Source of the DNA: Clostridia bacterium
GTDB lineage: Bacteria > Bacillota > Clostridia > Christensenellales > Borkfalkiaceae
NCBI GenBank assembly: GCA_017466825.1
Contig: JAFTTJ010000006.1
Span: 97,368 to 161,367, forward strand
Reading direction: 5' to 3'
DNA length: 64,000 nt
Part shown: in pieces, positions 1 through 9,431 of the stretch
Layout of the letters: every line of letters starts with the position of its first letter
How positions within the stretch are numbered: the stretch's first letter is position 1
Program-made: the position numbers and the translations under genes
The notes under the pieces: model-generated
Told to the model about the DNA's origin: nothing
Databases searched by the model: none
The model's input: the letters and a program-made list of their open reading frames with translations, nothing else

Positions 1-1
1 T

Positions 2-1117
2 AATAACGGCGTAGACGACGAAAACGGCGGGGTAAAGAACTGCCTTGATAGAAAGGGTAGGGTTTATTCTACGGATAAAAGCGTTTGGATGCAGGGCAGA
101 ACGGGTTATACATTTTCGCATCTTTGCAATCAATTTGGTAAAGAACAAAAATATCTTGATTTTGCAAAAAGTTGTATTGATTTTGCAAGGGAAAAGTGTA
201 CGGATAAAACCGATGGAAGGATGTATTTTACCGTAACTTGCGATGGAAAGCCTTTGCGCAAGAGAAGATATTGGTTTAGCGAAACGTTTTATATTATCGC
301 AAACGCCGAATTTTTTATGGCAACGGGCGATCAAACTAAGTTAGACGAAGCGATAAAATACTATGATTTTGTTTATAAAATGTATAAAGACCCGTCTAGC
401 GATCCTTATAAAATTACTCCTAAAACAATCTCTGAAACGAGAAGATTAAAGGGGTTATCTCAACCAATGATAATGCTCAACGTCTCGTCCATTATGCGAA
501 ATGCAGACAGTAAAAACGCCGACAAATATACTGATATTATTTCGGGACTTATTGAAGATATAAAGGCGTTTTACAAGCCTGATCTCGGCGCTATGCTTGA
601 AAGTGTCACCGATAAAAACGAGTTTTTATCGTCTGTGTCAGAAGGGAGAGTTGTAAATCCCGGACATTGCATTGAAGCGAGTTGGTTTTTACTTGAAGAA
701 GGTTTATACAGAAACGATAAGTCGATTATTGATTTTGCTAAAACCATATTCGATATTTCTATTGCTCTCGGATGGGATAACGAATACGGTGGTATTTTGT
801 ACTTTAAAGACGTTTTAGGTAACCCGGTAGAAGCGTACGAGCACGATATGAAACTTTGGTGGACGCATAACGAAGCCATAATTGCGTCGTTATATCTTTA
901 CTCGGTGACGGGTGAAATAAAGTACAAAGAGTGGTTTGAAAAAATTACGGCGTATGCTTTCGATCATTTTTCAGATAGAGAATATGGTGAATGGCTTGGT
1001 TATTTAAGGCGTGATGGCAAGCCTACCGAACCTCCTTGCAAGGGGCATACTTATAAGGGTGCGTTCCACGTGATGCGTATGCTTTATAAAGTAATTGAAA
1101 TTTTCGATAAGGAATAA
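2..1117 (+). CDS. N-acylglucosamine 2-epimerase (AGE) family protein, 5' partial
   Basis: The reading frame is open from base 2, so the N-terminus lies outside the window. The visible residues have AGE-family character: an N-terminal NGGVKNCLDR-like stretch, VWMQGRTGYTFS, then an alpha/alpha-barrel pattern with the acidic/His motif WFSETFY, HCIEASWFLLEEG near the middle, and W-W-T-HNEAI near the C-terminus. Members epimerise or isomerise sugars (N-acylglucosamine 2-epimerase, cellobiose 2-epimerase, related aldose-ketose isomerases); the exact substrate cannot be read here. No signal peptide is visible, and a cytoplasmic role is expected. The stop lies one base before the ATG of the rhamnosidase gene, so the two are co-transcribed, which suggests this enzyme processes sugars released in the same pathway. 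The family call is firm, the substrate unknown. Confidence 0.85.
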   Translation, partial: NNGVDDENGGVKNCLDRKGRVYSTDKSVWMQGRTGYTFSHLCNQFGKEQKYLDFAKSCIDFAREKCTDKTDGRMYFTVTCDGKPLRKRRYWFSETFYIIANAEFFMATGDQTKLDEAIKYYDFVYKMYKDPSSDPYKITPKTISETRRLKGLSQPMIMLNVSSIMRNADSKNADKYTDIISGLIEDIKAFYKPDLGAMLESVTDKNEFLSSVSEGRVVNPGHCIEASWFLLEEGLYRNDKSIIDFAKTIFDISIALGWDNEYGGILYFKDVLGNPVEAYEHDMKLWWTHNEAIIASLYLYSVTGEIKYKEWFEKITAYAFDHFSDREYGEWLGYLRRDGKPTEPPCKGHTYKGAFHVMRMLYKVIEIFDKE

Positions 1118-1118
1118 A

Positions 1119-3533
1119 ATGATAAAAAATTTAAAGTGTAACGGACAGGATGCGCCTATTAGCGTTGATAGGCGCGCCGTATTTACTTGGGAAACCGATT
1201 TTAACCAAGAAGGCTTTTTAGTAACGATAGAAAAGAACGGTAAAACCTTTTTTACCGACGAAGTAAGGTCTAGTTTATGCCACTATGAGTATTTAGGCTC
1301 TTTTGACCGTTTATCGACTTATAGAGCCACTTTTGAAAGTTATTCGGGTAGAAAAATAGATAAAAAATCAATCGAGATTAGAACTGCGCTCGTTGGTGGT
1401 TTTCCTAAAGCATGCAAGTGGATAGGAGCGGGAAGTGTTGAAATTGATAAACAGAATTTTAACGGCAATCCGGCAACCTATCTATGGAAAAATTTCAACG
1501 TAGAAAAAATCGAACCCACCTATTTGCACGTAGCGGGGCTTGGGCTTTTCATAGCGAAAATCAACGGTAAAAGGGTGGGCGACGACCTTTTAAACTCTCC
1601 TTTTACAAATTATAATAAAAGCGTATTATATGCCAACTACGATATCACTAACTTATTACAAATAGGTGAAAACCAAATTGAAATAGTTTTGGGCGACGGT
1701 TGGTTTAATCAAACGGCAAAGGACGAGTGGGATTTTTACAAGGCCGAATGGCGTGATAATTGCAAGGCGATTTTGTATATTGAAGGTGGTGTTGAACTTT
1801 TTTCGGATGAGAGTTTTAACTGCTCGGTAAAAGGTCAAATAACCGCATCGTCAATAAGGCTTGGCGAAAGGGTAGATTTTACCCAAAATCACGGAGATGA
1901 ATTCTCTTTTGCAGTAGTTATGCAACCGCCAAAAGGTAAATTAAAGAGTATGCAAGAGTTTGCTATTAAGCAAACGGAAAGGATAAAATATAAAAGCGTA
2001 AAAAAATACGACGGCGGATATATCTTTGATTTTGAAACGTCTATAACGGGTTACGTTAGTCTAACGGCAAAAATCGGCAAAAACGTTAAAATTCGCTATG
2101 GCGATAGACTCTCGGAAAAGGGTAGAATAGATAATTCTAGCAACGGTCAATACGTTTACGGTGGCGAATATCAAACCGACTTTTTAACGGGCGATGGCAA
2201 AGAATATACCTATACGCCCTCGTTTACCTATCACGCTTTTAGGTACGTTGAAATAGAAGGGTTAACAGAAATACCTAGCGATAATCAACTTATAGGCGTA
2301 TTTATTAGAAGTTCTTTCCCCGAAATTGGTAATTTTTCGTGTAGTGACGAAAGGTTAAATTTGTTGTCACTTTTATCTAACCGTTCGCTTAAATGTAATT
2401 ATACGGGCTTTCCTACCGACTGTCCTCACCGTGAGAAAAACGGTTGGACGGGCGATATGCAACTTTCGGCGAGAGTATTCATTCAAAATTTTGAATGTGA
2501 AGAAAACCTAATTAAATGGCTTGAAGATATTTGTGAAGCGCAATTAGATAGCGGAATGATTCCATGTATCGTGCCTACGGCAACGTGGGGATATAGTTGG
2601 GGGAACGGCCCTGCGTGGGACTACGCTCTATTTACTCTTCCTTATGAAATTTATCGTATTAAACGTTCTGTTTCGGCTATAAAAACGGTGTATAAAACCT
2701 GTGAAAAGTATTTAGACTTTATTTTTACAACTGAAAAAGACGGGCTTTACGAAATGGGGCTTGGCGATTGGAATTATCCTAAAAATATAGAGATAGACCT
2801 TTGCCCAACAAGGCTTACTAGTAGTTGTTACGTGTATTCAATGACTAAAACTTTCGCTGAATTTAGCCGAATTTTAGGCGAAGAAAATAAGGTGAAAGAA
2901 TATACCGAAAAAGCGGAAAAAATTAAAAACCGCATAAAAGAAGAATATCTAGTTGAAAAAGAGATAGTAGGGCATACCGCAATTTCAGCCCTTATTTATT
3001 TTGATATTGCAAACGAAAAAGAGAAAGAAATTCTTTTTGAAAAACTGGTTAAACTAGTCGAAAAGACGGGCTATAAGTCGATTTTTGGTATTCTTGGCGC
3101 AAAATATACCCATAACGTGCTATGTAAAATGGGGAGAATAGACGTCTTTATTAAAATGATGAAAAATAGCGAATATCCGTCTTTTGGATATTGGCTAGAG
3201 CGTGGTGCAACGACTCTTTGGGAAGATTTTGAAGGAACAAACTCAAGAAATCACCATATGTTCGCCGATATTTTAGCAGTAATGCAGACTTATGTATTAG
3301 GCGTAAATTATGCCGACGGCGAATTGACGGTAACGCCGTATCTTGAAGGATTTAAGAATTTAGAGGGTAGTGTGTTAACTGTGAATGGCAAGGTTGACGT
3401 TGCTTTAAAAACTGACGGTACGGCAGTTAGCGGTAAAATTGTTGCGCCCTATGGCATAAAGGCAAAGTTAAAATTGCCCCATAAAGAAATTTTGCTTAAA
3501 GGCGGTTTGAATATTATCAATTGCCAAATTTAA
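1119..3533 (+). CDS. Alpha-L-rhamnosidase, GH78
   Basis: The start is the ATG at 1119, preceded by ATAAGGA; an upstream in-frame TTG at 1095 has no ribosome site and overlaps the previous gene. The product is about 804 residues, usual for GH78. The hallmark TDCPHREKNGWTGD lies around residues 433-446 and carries the conserved Asp434 and Glu439. A second glutamate in GATTLWE (Glu702) fits the general base of the family. The N-terminal third has the beta-sandwich motifs of GH78 (LLNSPFTNYNK, VLGDGWFN), followed by FTYHAFRYVEIEG before the (alpha/alpha)6 barrel. There is no signal peptide, so it probably cleaves rhamnosyl oligosaccharides after import, which fits pectin or flavonoid-glycoside use. 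It follows the AGE epimerase directly and a hairpin at 3575-3608 ends the unit. Confidence 0.93.
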   Translation: MIKNLKCNGQDAPISVDRRAVFTWETDFNQEGFLVTIEKNGKTFFTDEVRSSLCHYEYLGSFDRLSTYRATFESYSGRKIDKKSIEIRTALVGGFPKACKWIGAGSVEIDKQNFNGNPATYLWKNFNVEKIEPTYLHVAGLGLFIAKINGKRVGDDLLNSPFTNYNKSVLYANYDITNLLQIGENQIEIVLGDGWFNQTAKDEWDFYKAEWRDNCKAILYIEGGVELFSDESFNCSVKGQITASSIRLGERVDFTQNHGDEFSFAVVMQPPKGKLKSMQEFAIKQTERIKYKSVKKYDGGYIFDFETSITGYVSLTAKIGKNVKIRYGDRLSEKGRIDNSSNGQYVYGGEYQTDFLTGDGKEYTYTPSFTYHAFRYVEIEGLTEIPSDNQLIGVFIRSSFPEIGNFSCSDERLNLLSLLSNRSLKCNYTGFPTDCPHREKNGWTGDMQLSARVFIQNFECEENLIKWLEDICEAQLDSGMIPCIVPTATWGYSWGNGPAWDYALFTLPYEIYRIKRSVSAIKTVYKTCEKYLDFIFTTEKDGLYEMGLGDWNYPKNIEIDLCPTRLTSSCYVYSMTKTFAEFSRILGEENKVKEYTEKAEKIKNRIKEEYLVEKEIVGHTAISALIYFDIANEKEKEILFEKLVKLVEKTGYKSIFGILGAKYTHNVLCKMGRIDVFIKMMKNSEYPSFGYWLERGATTLWEDFEGTNSRNHHMFADILAVMQTYVLGVNYADGELTVTPYLEGFKNLEGSVLTVNGKVDVALKTDGTAVSGKIVAPYGIKAKLKLPHKEILLKGGLNIINCQI

Positions 3534-3574
3534 AAAATACAAGTGTTCGGATTAGGTTTTTAGCCTTCCGCCAT

Positions 3575-3608
3575 AAAGAGCCTGCACCCCATTGGGCGCA
3601 GGCTCTTT
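3575..3608 (+). terminator. Hairpin after the GH78 gene, member of a repeated covarying hairpin
   Basis: Arms AAAGAGCCTGC (3575-3585) and GCAGGCTCTTT (3598-3608) enclose a 12-base loop. The hairpin lies 42 bases after the GH78 stop and is followed by TGTCTTTGAT, a poor U-tract. A closely similar hairpin with compensatory base changes occurs at 20878-20911 behind the other end of this locus. It can act as a terminator, but the conserved loop and flanks suggest a repeated element. Confidence 0.6.
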
Positions 3609-3708
3609 GTCTTTGATACTATTTTGGTAATTGTTTGCTATTTTAATACAAAAGTAAGTTGTATTTTTTATGCTATAAACGTAACTCGTAAATCATTCCT
3701 TTTAATAA

Positions 3709-3746
3709 AAACCCCCTTTCGAGAAAACAATCTCAAAAGGGGGTTT
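3709..3746. terminator. Probable bidirectional intrinsic terminator
   Basis: AAACCCCCTTT (3709-3719) pairs with AAAGGGGGTTT (3736-3746), with an inner GAGA/TCTC pairing. A T-run follows on the plus strand and another (TTTTTATT) on the minus strand. It sits between the convergent ends of the GH78 unit and the minus-strand regulator and can serve both. Confidence 0.8.
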
Positions 3747-3797
3747 TTTATATAGTTTAAATTTGAGTTGTGGTCAAAGTCGTTTGCTAAGTATTGT

Positions 3798-4916
3798 TTA
3801 ACGGTCGCTAAAGACCAACTCTTCGGGTATAACCACGTATCTATTTAAATTGTCAGGTCTATTATGTTTTTCCAAAATAATAGAAAATGCCGTTTCGCCT
3901 ATTAAAAACGGGTTTTGTTTAACGAAGTTGGGTTTGTATTTTAAAAGGTTGTAAAAATCTTCAAATTCTTCGTCAAAAATAAACAAGTCGTTGACGGTAA
4001 GTAGGTTAAACCCCTCTTTAATTACCGATAGCGTTTTTATGCCAAGTTCGTAGTTAAAACAAATTATAGCGTCAAGATGGGGGTTCTCGATAAGAAAATT
4101 TTGTATATCGCTTACCGAGTGTTCGCTATAGTGTTGCAAAGTGTTTAAAATAAGATTTTTATTTATGGGTATACTATGTTCGTTTAGCGCGTCGCGGTAT
4201 CCGCGGTAGCGCTCCAATAAAGATATGGCTGAGTCAAACGGGTTGGATATAACGCCAATATTTTTCTTTCCTTCTTTTAAAAAGTGCTGAACGATTTTAT
4301 ACGTGCTTTTTTTATTGTCGGAAGTGATTGAACTCGTTTCAACGCCGTGCAAAAGATTGTCTATTACTACCAAAGGATAGTTCCTTAAAGTCAGTTTTAT
4401 AATCTCTTTGTCATAAGTGGTTTTATTAACGGGGAAAATAATCAATCCATGGCTATACGGTATAAATTTTCTAATGAGCGATTCTTCTAAATCTTGGTCG
4501 TAGTTAGACGTAGCGATAATAACGTCCCACTCGTTTTTAGTAGCGGACGCTTGAATACCGTCGAGTATACCCATCATGTATTTACTTTTCAAGTCGGGAA
4601 TAATCACGGATACTGTTTTTCGTGTAGAAGCAACCGTAGGTTGGGTGAGAGCAATACTAAAAGATTTCAAAAGTTCTCTATTTTCTTCGGTCAAATTTTT
4701 GTTTATGTAAGTGCCCGAACCTTTTTTACGGAGCAAAAAACCTTCTCTTTTTAAATCTTCAATAGCCCTACGTGACGTGGTACGGCTTACGTTAAATTGA
4801 ATTGCGAGAGATATTTCGGAAGGAATAGTTTCCTTGTCGTTTTGTAAAGCGTCGAAAATAAATCTATATAGGTATTCTTTTATTTGGTCATAAAGCGGTT
4901 TTCGTGTCGTTGCCAT
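3798..4916 (-). CDS. GntR/LacI-type hybrid transcriptional regulator (AraR-like)
   Basis: 372 residues. Residues about 5-75 form a GntR-type winged helix (PLYDQIKEYLYRFIF, IPSEISLAIQFNVSRTTSRRAIEDL, GFLLRKKGSGTYI). From about residue 95 the protein resembles a LacI/periplasmic-binding sugar-sensing domain (SVIIPDLKSKYMMGILDGI, a PFDSAISLLERYRGYRDAL-like segment). This architecture is that of the arabinose repressor AraR. The start is supported by AGGAGAGAT 4 bases upstream. The gene is divergent from the ABC importer operon, with one palindrome near its own start and one near the importer promoter. It is probably a repressor of this locus released by a sugar; the inducer is not determinable. 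Confidence 0.88.
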   Translation of the reverse strand: MATTRKPLYDQIKEYLYRFIFDALQNDKETIPSEISLAIQFNVSRTTSRRAIEDLKREGFLLRKKGSGTYINKNLTEENRELLKSFSIALTQPTVASTRKTVSVIIPDLKSKYMMGILDGIQASATKNEWDVIIATSNYDQDLEESLIRKFIPYSHGLIIFPVNKTTYDKEIIKLTLRNYPLVVIDNLLHGVETSSITSDNKKSTYKIVQHFLKEGKKNIGVISNPFDSAISLLERYRGYRDALNEHSIPINKNLILNTLQHYSEHSVSDIQNFLIENPHLDAIICFNYELGIKTLSVIKEGFNLLTVNDLFIFDEEFEDFYNLLKYKPNFVKQNPFLIGETAFSIILEKHNRPDNLNRYVVIPEELVFSDR

Positions 4917-4936
4917 AAAGATCTCTCCTAGTTGAG

Positions 4937-4954
4937 ATGTATTAAAAATAACAT
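4937..4954. promoter_or_regulatory. Operator-like imperfect palindrome 1
   Basis: ATGTATTAAAAATAACAT is an imperfect inverted repeat with ATGT/ACAT ends, 20 bases upstream of the regulator start. It shares the ATGTATTAAA half with the second site at 5000-5017. It is a probable autoregulatory site for the adjacent GntR/LacI-type protein (inference). Confidence 0.5.
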
Positions 4955-4999
4955 ATTTATCTTAAAAAGTCAAACAAATTTAAAAAAACAAAAAATAAT

Positions 5000-5017
5000 A
5001 TGTATTAAATCATACAT
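5000..5017. promoter_or_regulatory. Operator-like palindrome 2
   Basis: ATGTATTAAATCATACAT has perfect ATGTAT/ATACAT arms around a six-base centre. It lies 28 bases upstream of the -35 of the importer promoter and 46 bases from palindrome 1, so one regulator could bridge both. Confidence 0.55.
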
Positions 5018-5045
5018 CTAATTGACAAAAAGGCAAAATTAGGTA

Positions 5046-5074
5046 TTGAAAAAAGAAAAATGGCAGTTTATAAT
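5046..5074 (+). promoter_or_regulatory. Sigma-70-type promoter of the first ABC importer operon
   Basis: TTGAAA (5046-5051) and TATAAT (5069-5074) are separated by 17 bases, followed by AAGGAGG before the ATG at 5102. A TTGACA at 5022-5027 is an alternative -35 but has a poor -10. Confidence 0.7.
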
Positions 5075-5101
5075 GAAAGAAAGATATAAGGAGGCAAAAA
5101 A

Positions 5102-6610
5102 ATGAAACGAATTATTAGTTTTGTAGTAACCATAATTCTTGCTTTGTCTATACCCTTTGGTATGGCTTCATGTGGTGAAGAGGGCGATGGCAATATCGTC
5201 ATCTACGTTGACGGCGGTGGCGGAAATGGAAACTTTAACACTACGGTTTCCATGGATAAAACTCCAGAAAACCCATATCCCTACAACACCTTAGAAAAGT
5301 TGGCTGAGGAATATATGACGGCGCATCCTGACGTTACGATTATCATAAACAAACAATCTTTAAATAGTGATAGAGAAGCGATTACTTCTTTGCTTGCTGC
5401 TGAAGAAGCGCCCCATTTGTTGTTCATGCAAACGCCAGATCCCGTAACCGACGCTAAAAACGGATGGATTGTCGATTTGTCTGAATATATAGAACAACCT
5501 AACGAATATTGCGAGCCGGGAACTTTAGGTAGCGCAAAGTGGAAAGATATATATAATGAAAAAGAATTTTTAGCAACTACTCGTATGACCGACGGTAAGT
5601 GTTACAGTATTTGTTTGGAAAAAATTCCCATCGGTATTTTATACAATAAGGATATGTTTGAAGAAGCAGGACTTGTCGACGAAAACGGCAATATCGTAAC
5701 TCCCGACACGTTTGGCGAATTGTTAGAATATCAAGAAATTATTTCGACTACTTTGGGCAAAAATCCCTATTTCCCCATTTACACTTGGTACGATATAGTT
5801 TTAGAAGTGTCCGTATTTGCCGACCTTTTCGAGCAATACGACTCTATTGACAAAAACGGATTCATTTCTTTAGAAGAATTGGTCAAAGCGTATAATAACG
5901 GCACTTGGGGAATGAGCGTTACTCCTAAAACCGAAGCCGAAAAGAGATATAGAGAATACGTAAAACTCTTAAAGAAAAAGACTGAATATTATCCAAAGGC
6001 ATGGTCTTCTTACGACGCGTTGGAAGAGTTTTTAAAGGGTAACGTAGCAATGATAGAAGCAACCGGTGGTTATATGGCTCAAGCGGCAAGCGACGAAACT
6101 AAAGGTTTTGACGTTGGCGTATTTGGATTCCCCACCCTTTCTGCAGAAGATTCTATATACGGTGGGAAAGGCGTATATCGTGGTTCGGCAGGTTTAACGA
6201 CGGGTTATTTCGTAACCAATAGAGCAACGGTAGACGGACAAAAGACTGTAGACGCTTGCGTTGATTTCTTAAAGTTTTTGACTGCTCCCCAAAACAACAA
6301 CCGTTTAATAAACGATTTGGGTTTAGGTTTGCCACTGGATGCAAACGCGCAAATTAACCCCTTGTTCCAACCCCTTGTCGATATTTATAAACAAGACAGT
6401 CAAGATCCTAACCGTTACGACTGGAATACTTTTAACTCTTGGAACAGTTTCAATAAATTGTATTACGATACGTTTATCATTACTACTCAAGGCTATCAAA
6501 TGGGCAAATACGACATTGACGAAACCTTAGAAATAATTAGAAGAGCAACTGAAGACGCTATTGAAAAAGCAATGAAGGATAACGGTTGGACTAAAGAGAC
6601 TTGGAATTAA
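5102..6610 (+). CDS. ABC sugar-binding lipoprotein (extracellular solute-binding family 1)
   Basis: 502 residues with a lipoprotein signal peptide; the lipobox is MASC at about residues 21-24, followed by an acidic/Gly linker. The body has features of family 1 carbohydrate-binding proteins: EEYMTAHPDVTIII, GWIVDLSEYI, IPIGILYNKDMFEEAGL, and FLKGNVAMIEATGGY. It is anchored outside the membrane and delivers an oligosaccharide to the two permeases that follow. The ribosome site AAGGAGG lies 7 bases upstream. It is the first gene after the regulated promoter. The ligand is unknown; the nearby enzymes suggest a plant-type oligosaccharide. Confidence 0.92.
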   Translation: MKRIISFVVTIILALSIPFGMASCGEEGDGNIVIYVDGGGGNGNFNTTVSMDKTPENPYPYNTLEKLAEEYMTAHPDVTIIINKQSLNSDREAITSLLAAEEAPHLLFMQTPDPVTDAKNGWIVDLSEYIEQPNEYCEPGTLGSAKWKDIYNEKEFLATTRMTDGKCYSICLEKIPIGILYNKDMFEEAGLVDENGNIVTPDTFGELLEYQEIISTTLGKNPYFPIYTWYDIVLEVSVFADLFEQYDSIDKNGFISLEELVKAYNNGTWGMSVTPKTEAEKRYREYVKLLKKKTEYYPKAWSSYDALEEFLKGNVAMIEATGGYMAQAASDETKGFDVGVFGFPTLSAEDSIYGGKGVYRGSAGLTTGYFVTNRATVDGQKTVDACVDFLKFLTAPQNNNRLINDLGLGLPLDANAQINPLFQPLVDIYKQDSQDPNRYDWNTFNSWNSFNKLYYDTFIITTQGYQMGKYDIDETLEIIRRATEDAIEKAMKDNGWTKETWN

Positions 6611-6624
6611 AAAGCGGTGACGAT

Positions 6625-7521
6625 ATGACAACGGTAAAAAAACGTAATTATAAGGGGCTTTGGGGCTTACTTTGGATTTTACCCGGAATTTTATTGATTT
6701 TGGTATTTAGTTACTATCCGCTTTTTTCGGCGTTTTATTATTCTTTAACCGATTGGAACGGAAAACTTGCAGAGTTTATCTTTTTTGATAATTTTGTGGA
6801 ACTATTTCAAGATCAACTTTTCTTAAATTCTATAATAACGGCCGTCGTATTGACGTGTAGCGGTATAGTATTAGGTAACCTTGCAACCTTTATTTTAGCG
6901 GAGTGTCTGTTTAATTTAAAAAGCCAAAAGGCGAGTAGCGTATACCGTTTTCTCTTCGTTTTGCCGTGTTTAGTTCCTGGTATAGTTACTATGCTTTTGT
7001 GGAACAAGATTATTTTTGCGGTAAACGACGCAGGGTTGATAAATAGTATTTTGCTATCGCTCAATATCATTAAAGAACCGCTAACGTGGTACGCTGATGA
7101 AAGTACGGTACTTATAAGTTTAGTTTTAACCAATTTCCCGTGGGTAGCAGGAACGTCTTTCTTAATTTACTTGGCAGGTTTACAAAATATCCCTGATTCA
7201 ATATTAGAAGCGTCAAAGTTGGAAGGAATAACGGTTATGAAGAGAATTTTTTATATCGATTTACCCTATTTAATGGGACAAATCCGTTATTTCTTAATGC
7301 TAGGCTTTATCGGTGGTTTGCAAAATTACAGCATGCAACTTTTATTTACGAAAGGCGGGCCGTTCTATAAGAGTATGGTGCCGGGCTACTATATTTATTG
7401 GAATGCGTTTAACAACATGCGCTATGGGTACGCTTGCGCTTGCGGTGTAATAATGTTCGTTATTATATTTGCGCTTACGCTAATTTTAAACAGATTGAAA
7501 TCTTCGGAGGATTTAACCTAA
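6625..7521 (+). CDS. ABC sugar permease, MalF/UgpA type
   Basis: The start is the ATG at 6625; an in-frame TTG at 6601 overlaps the previous gene and has no ribosome site. About 298 residues with six predicted membrane spans, starting LWILPGILLILVFSYYPLF. The cytoplasmic EAA loop reads ILEASKLEGITVMKRIFYIDLP, near residues 190-215, where the shared ATPase would dock. It forms the channel with the next permease. The stop overlaps the next ATG by one base. Confidence 0.92.
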   Translation: MTTVKKRNYKGLWGLLWILPGILLILVFSYYPLFSAFYYSLTDWNGKLAEFIFFDNFVELFQDQLFLNSIITAVVLTCSGIVLGNLATFILAECLFNLKSQKASSVYRFLFVLPCLVPGIVTMLLWNKIIFAVNDAGLINSILLSLNIIKEPLTWYADESTVLISLVLTNFPWVAGTSFLIYLAGLQNIPDSILEASKLEGITVMKRIFYIDLPYLMGQIRYFLMLGFIGGLQNYSMQLLFTKGGPFYKSMVPGYYIYWNAFNNMRYGYACACGVIMFVIIFALTLILNRLKSSEDLT

Positions 7522-8378
7522 TGAGTATGACGAGTCAAGTACCGAAGAAAAGAAAATTATCAGTTGCGCAAGTGATTTTACACGTAGTAATTTGCGTATT
7601 GCTCTTTTTATCGCTATATCCAATTTATATGATGTTGATAAAAAGCGTAAAGACGATTGACCAAGAAATTCATACGGGATTTCAAATTTCTTTCCCCTTC
7701 CATTTCCAAAACTACGCAATGGCATGGGAACTTGTAAACTCGTATATTTTAAACACTTTTCTCATTGCGATAGTAACGACGCTAGGCATATTGCTAGTAT
7801 GTTCTTGCATGGCGTACGGTTTTACGAGATATGAGTTTTGGGGCAAAAACGTCTTATTTATGATGGTTTTAGCAATTATGATGATTCCTAGTATTTTAAC
7901 CATCATTCCGCAATACAGCATGGTAAAAGAATTTAATATGGTCAACAAGCGAATTGGCGTTATATTGCCGTCGATAGCGGGCGCAATACCGATGGGTATG
8001 TTGCTATTAAACACCTTTTTCAACGGGTTACCGCAAGGACTATTCGAGGCGGCGGATTTGGACGGCGCAAGCGGTTTTAGCAAGTACTATATGATAGCCT
8101 TGCCCCTATCCCTTCCTATAATGGCAACGCTTGGACTTACTAGTTTCTTAAACGCTTGGAACGACCTAATATGGCCTCAACTTATATTGAGAAAAGACGA
8201 ATTACAGACCATTTCGGTTGCAATGAATTCGTTTACGACTAACTATTATAAAACTACGCACAGTTACGCGGTGCCCTTAGCGGGTTACGTTATAGTAAGT
8301 TTACCATTGATTTTGGTGTTCTCATTTACTGCTAAACAGTTTATGGAAGGTCTTACTAGCGGTGCGTTCAAAATGTAA
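7521..8378 (+). CDS. ABC sugar permease, MalG/UgpE type
   Basis: The ATG at 7521 overlaps the preceding stop by one base and has CGGAGG 10 bases upstream. About 285 residues with six membrane spans; the EAA motif reads LFEAADLDGASGFSKYYMIALP. It pairs with the MalF-type permease. No ATP-binding subunit is encoded anywhere in the window, so a shared MsmX/MsmK-type ATPase elsewhere is expected from family knowledge. Confidence 0.92.
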   Translation: MSMTSQVPKKRKLSVAQVILHVVICVLLFLSLYPIYMMLIKSVKTIDQEIHTGFQISFPFHFQNYAMAWELVNSYILNTFLIAIVTTLGILLVCSCMAYGFTRYEFWGKNVLFMMVLAIMMIPSILTIIPQYSMVKEFNMVNKRIGVILPSIAGAIPMGMLLLNTFFNGLPQGLFEAADLDGASGFSKYYMIALPLSLPIMATLGLTSFLNAWNDLIWPQLILRKDELQTISVAMNSFTTNYYKTTHSYAVPLAGYVIVSLPLILVFSFTAKQFMEGLTSGAFKM

Positions 8379-8392
8379 GTAAGGAGCAGAAT

Positions 8393-9430
8393 ATGAAAAA
8401 AATACTTTCGATTATTTTATCGTTAGCGACGGCGTTTTCTTTGATAGGATGCGGTTCAGAAGAAAGTACTAGCCAGCCTAACGGACAGGAAAGCGAATCT
8501 ATTATGGAAGAGTCTATTCCCGACGACGTAGTAGAAACGCAAATTATTGCAGATAGATATTTCTCACACGGATTTACCGTTTCTTCGCAAACGGACGGAA
8601 TCGCAACGCCGATAGGTCAAGTTAAGTTTGACGAGAGCGATAAGGTTTCCCCACAATGGAAACTTGCTCAATGGTACTGCGGATATTATCATAGAGCCGA
8701 CGAAGAAGTGTACGATACCTATAATATTTTAAATGGTAAGCACGTTGTAAACGGAGCGAAACATATTTTTACCGATACGAGTAAAAAGTTTTCAATAGAT
8801 ACCGAAACGGGCGCAATAAGCATGCGTTTGCTCGGTACTAAAGAGTACGTTTCTAACCGTCAAAGCGGACAGCCTTGGCCACATATTTTATTAGAATATT
8901 CAATGGTAAAAACGCCACGTTTAAAGGATTTAAAGAGCGTACGTTTTGAAATGGATTTTGAACTTACGAGATTTTCAAGCGGATATACTTCTACATCTCA
9001 GGTAAATAAAGATTTGCATACCGCGCAATTCGTATTTTACTGCACGCTCGTAAACAACAATTCGAGAAGTAAAGATTACGGACAGTATATTTGGTTCGGT
9101 TTGAATTTATTTGACGCAAGATACGAAATAATTCCCGCATACGCATCTCAAGACAGCGGTAAGGAAGTAAATACGGGCGCGTTTATATATCAACCCATTT
9201 CTTCTAGTTATTGCAAAACGCCTACGAGAGTTGGGGAAGTGCAGTCTATTGACTACAATATATTGCCGAGAATGAGAGACGCTTTCCGCGCAGCGCAAGA
9301 AGCGAGATTTTTAACCAATACCAAGTGGGAAGATTTAGTATTAAACAGCGGTAATTTCGGGTTTGAAGTAACGGGTACTTACGATATAGCGGCGGACATA
9401 TCAGTTTTGAATTTATATATTGGTGAGTAA
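8393..9430 (+). CDS. Lipoprotein of an unrecognised domain family (WPH/HTAQ/WFG domain)
   Basis: 345 residues. A lipoprotein signal ends in LIGC near residue 20, followed by a short Ser/Glu linker. The rest is one domain that recurs in the next gene and in the C-terminus of the 1172-residue protein at 17238. Shared landmarks in order are WKLAQW, GTKEY, WPHILLE, LHTAQ, YGQYIWFG, DSGKEVNTGAF, and GFEVTGTYD at the end. The pattern of alternating hydrophobic strands suggests a beta-sandwich, perhaps a glycan-binding or lyase-like fold. I do not recognise the family and assign no function. It follows the permease by 14 bases with a good AAGGAG site, so it belongs to the importer operon. Confidence 0.85.
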   Translation: MKKILSIILSLATAFSLIGCGSEESTSQPNGQESESIMEESIPDDVVETQIIADRYFSHGFTVSSQTDGIATPIGQVKFDESDKVSPQWKLAQWYCGYYHRADEEVYDTYNILNGKHVVNGAKHIFTDTSKKFSIDTETGAISMRLLGTKEYVSNRQSGQPWPHILLEYSMVKTPRLKDLKSVRFEMDFELTRFSSGYTSTSQVNKDLHTAQFVFYCTLVNNNSRSKDYGQYIWFGLNLFDARYEIIPAYASQDSGKEVNTGAFIYQPISSSYCKTPTRVGEVQSIDYNILPRMRDAFRAAQEARFLTNTKWEDLVLNSGNFGFEVTGTYDIAADISVLNLYIGE

Positions 9431-9431
9431 T

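Noticed and set aside
1095..1118. Upstream TTG start for the GH78 gene
   Set aside because: It overlaps the epimerase gene and lacks a ribosome site, while ATG 1119 has one.
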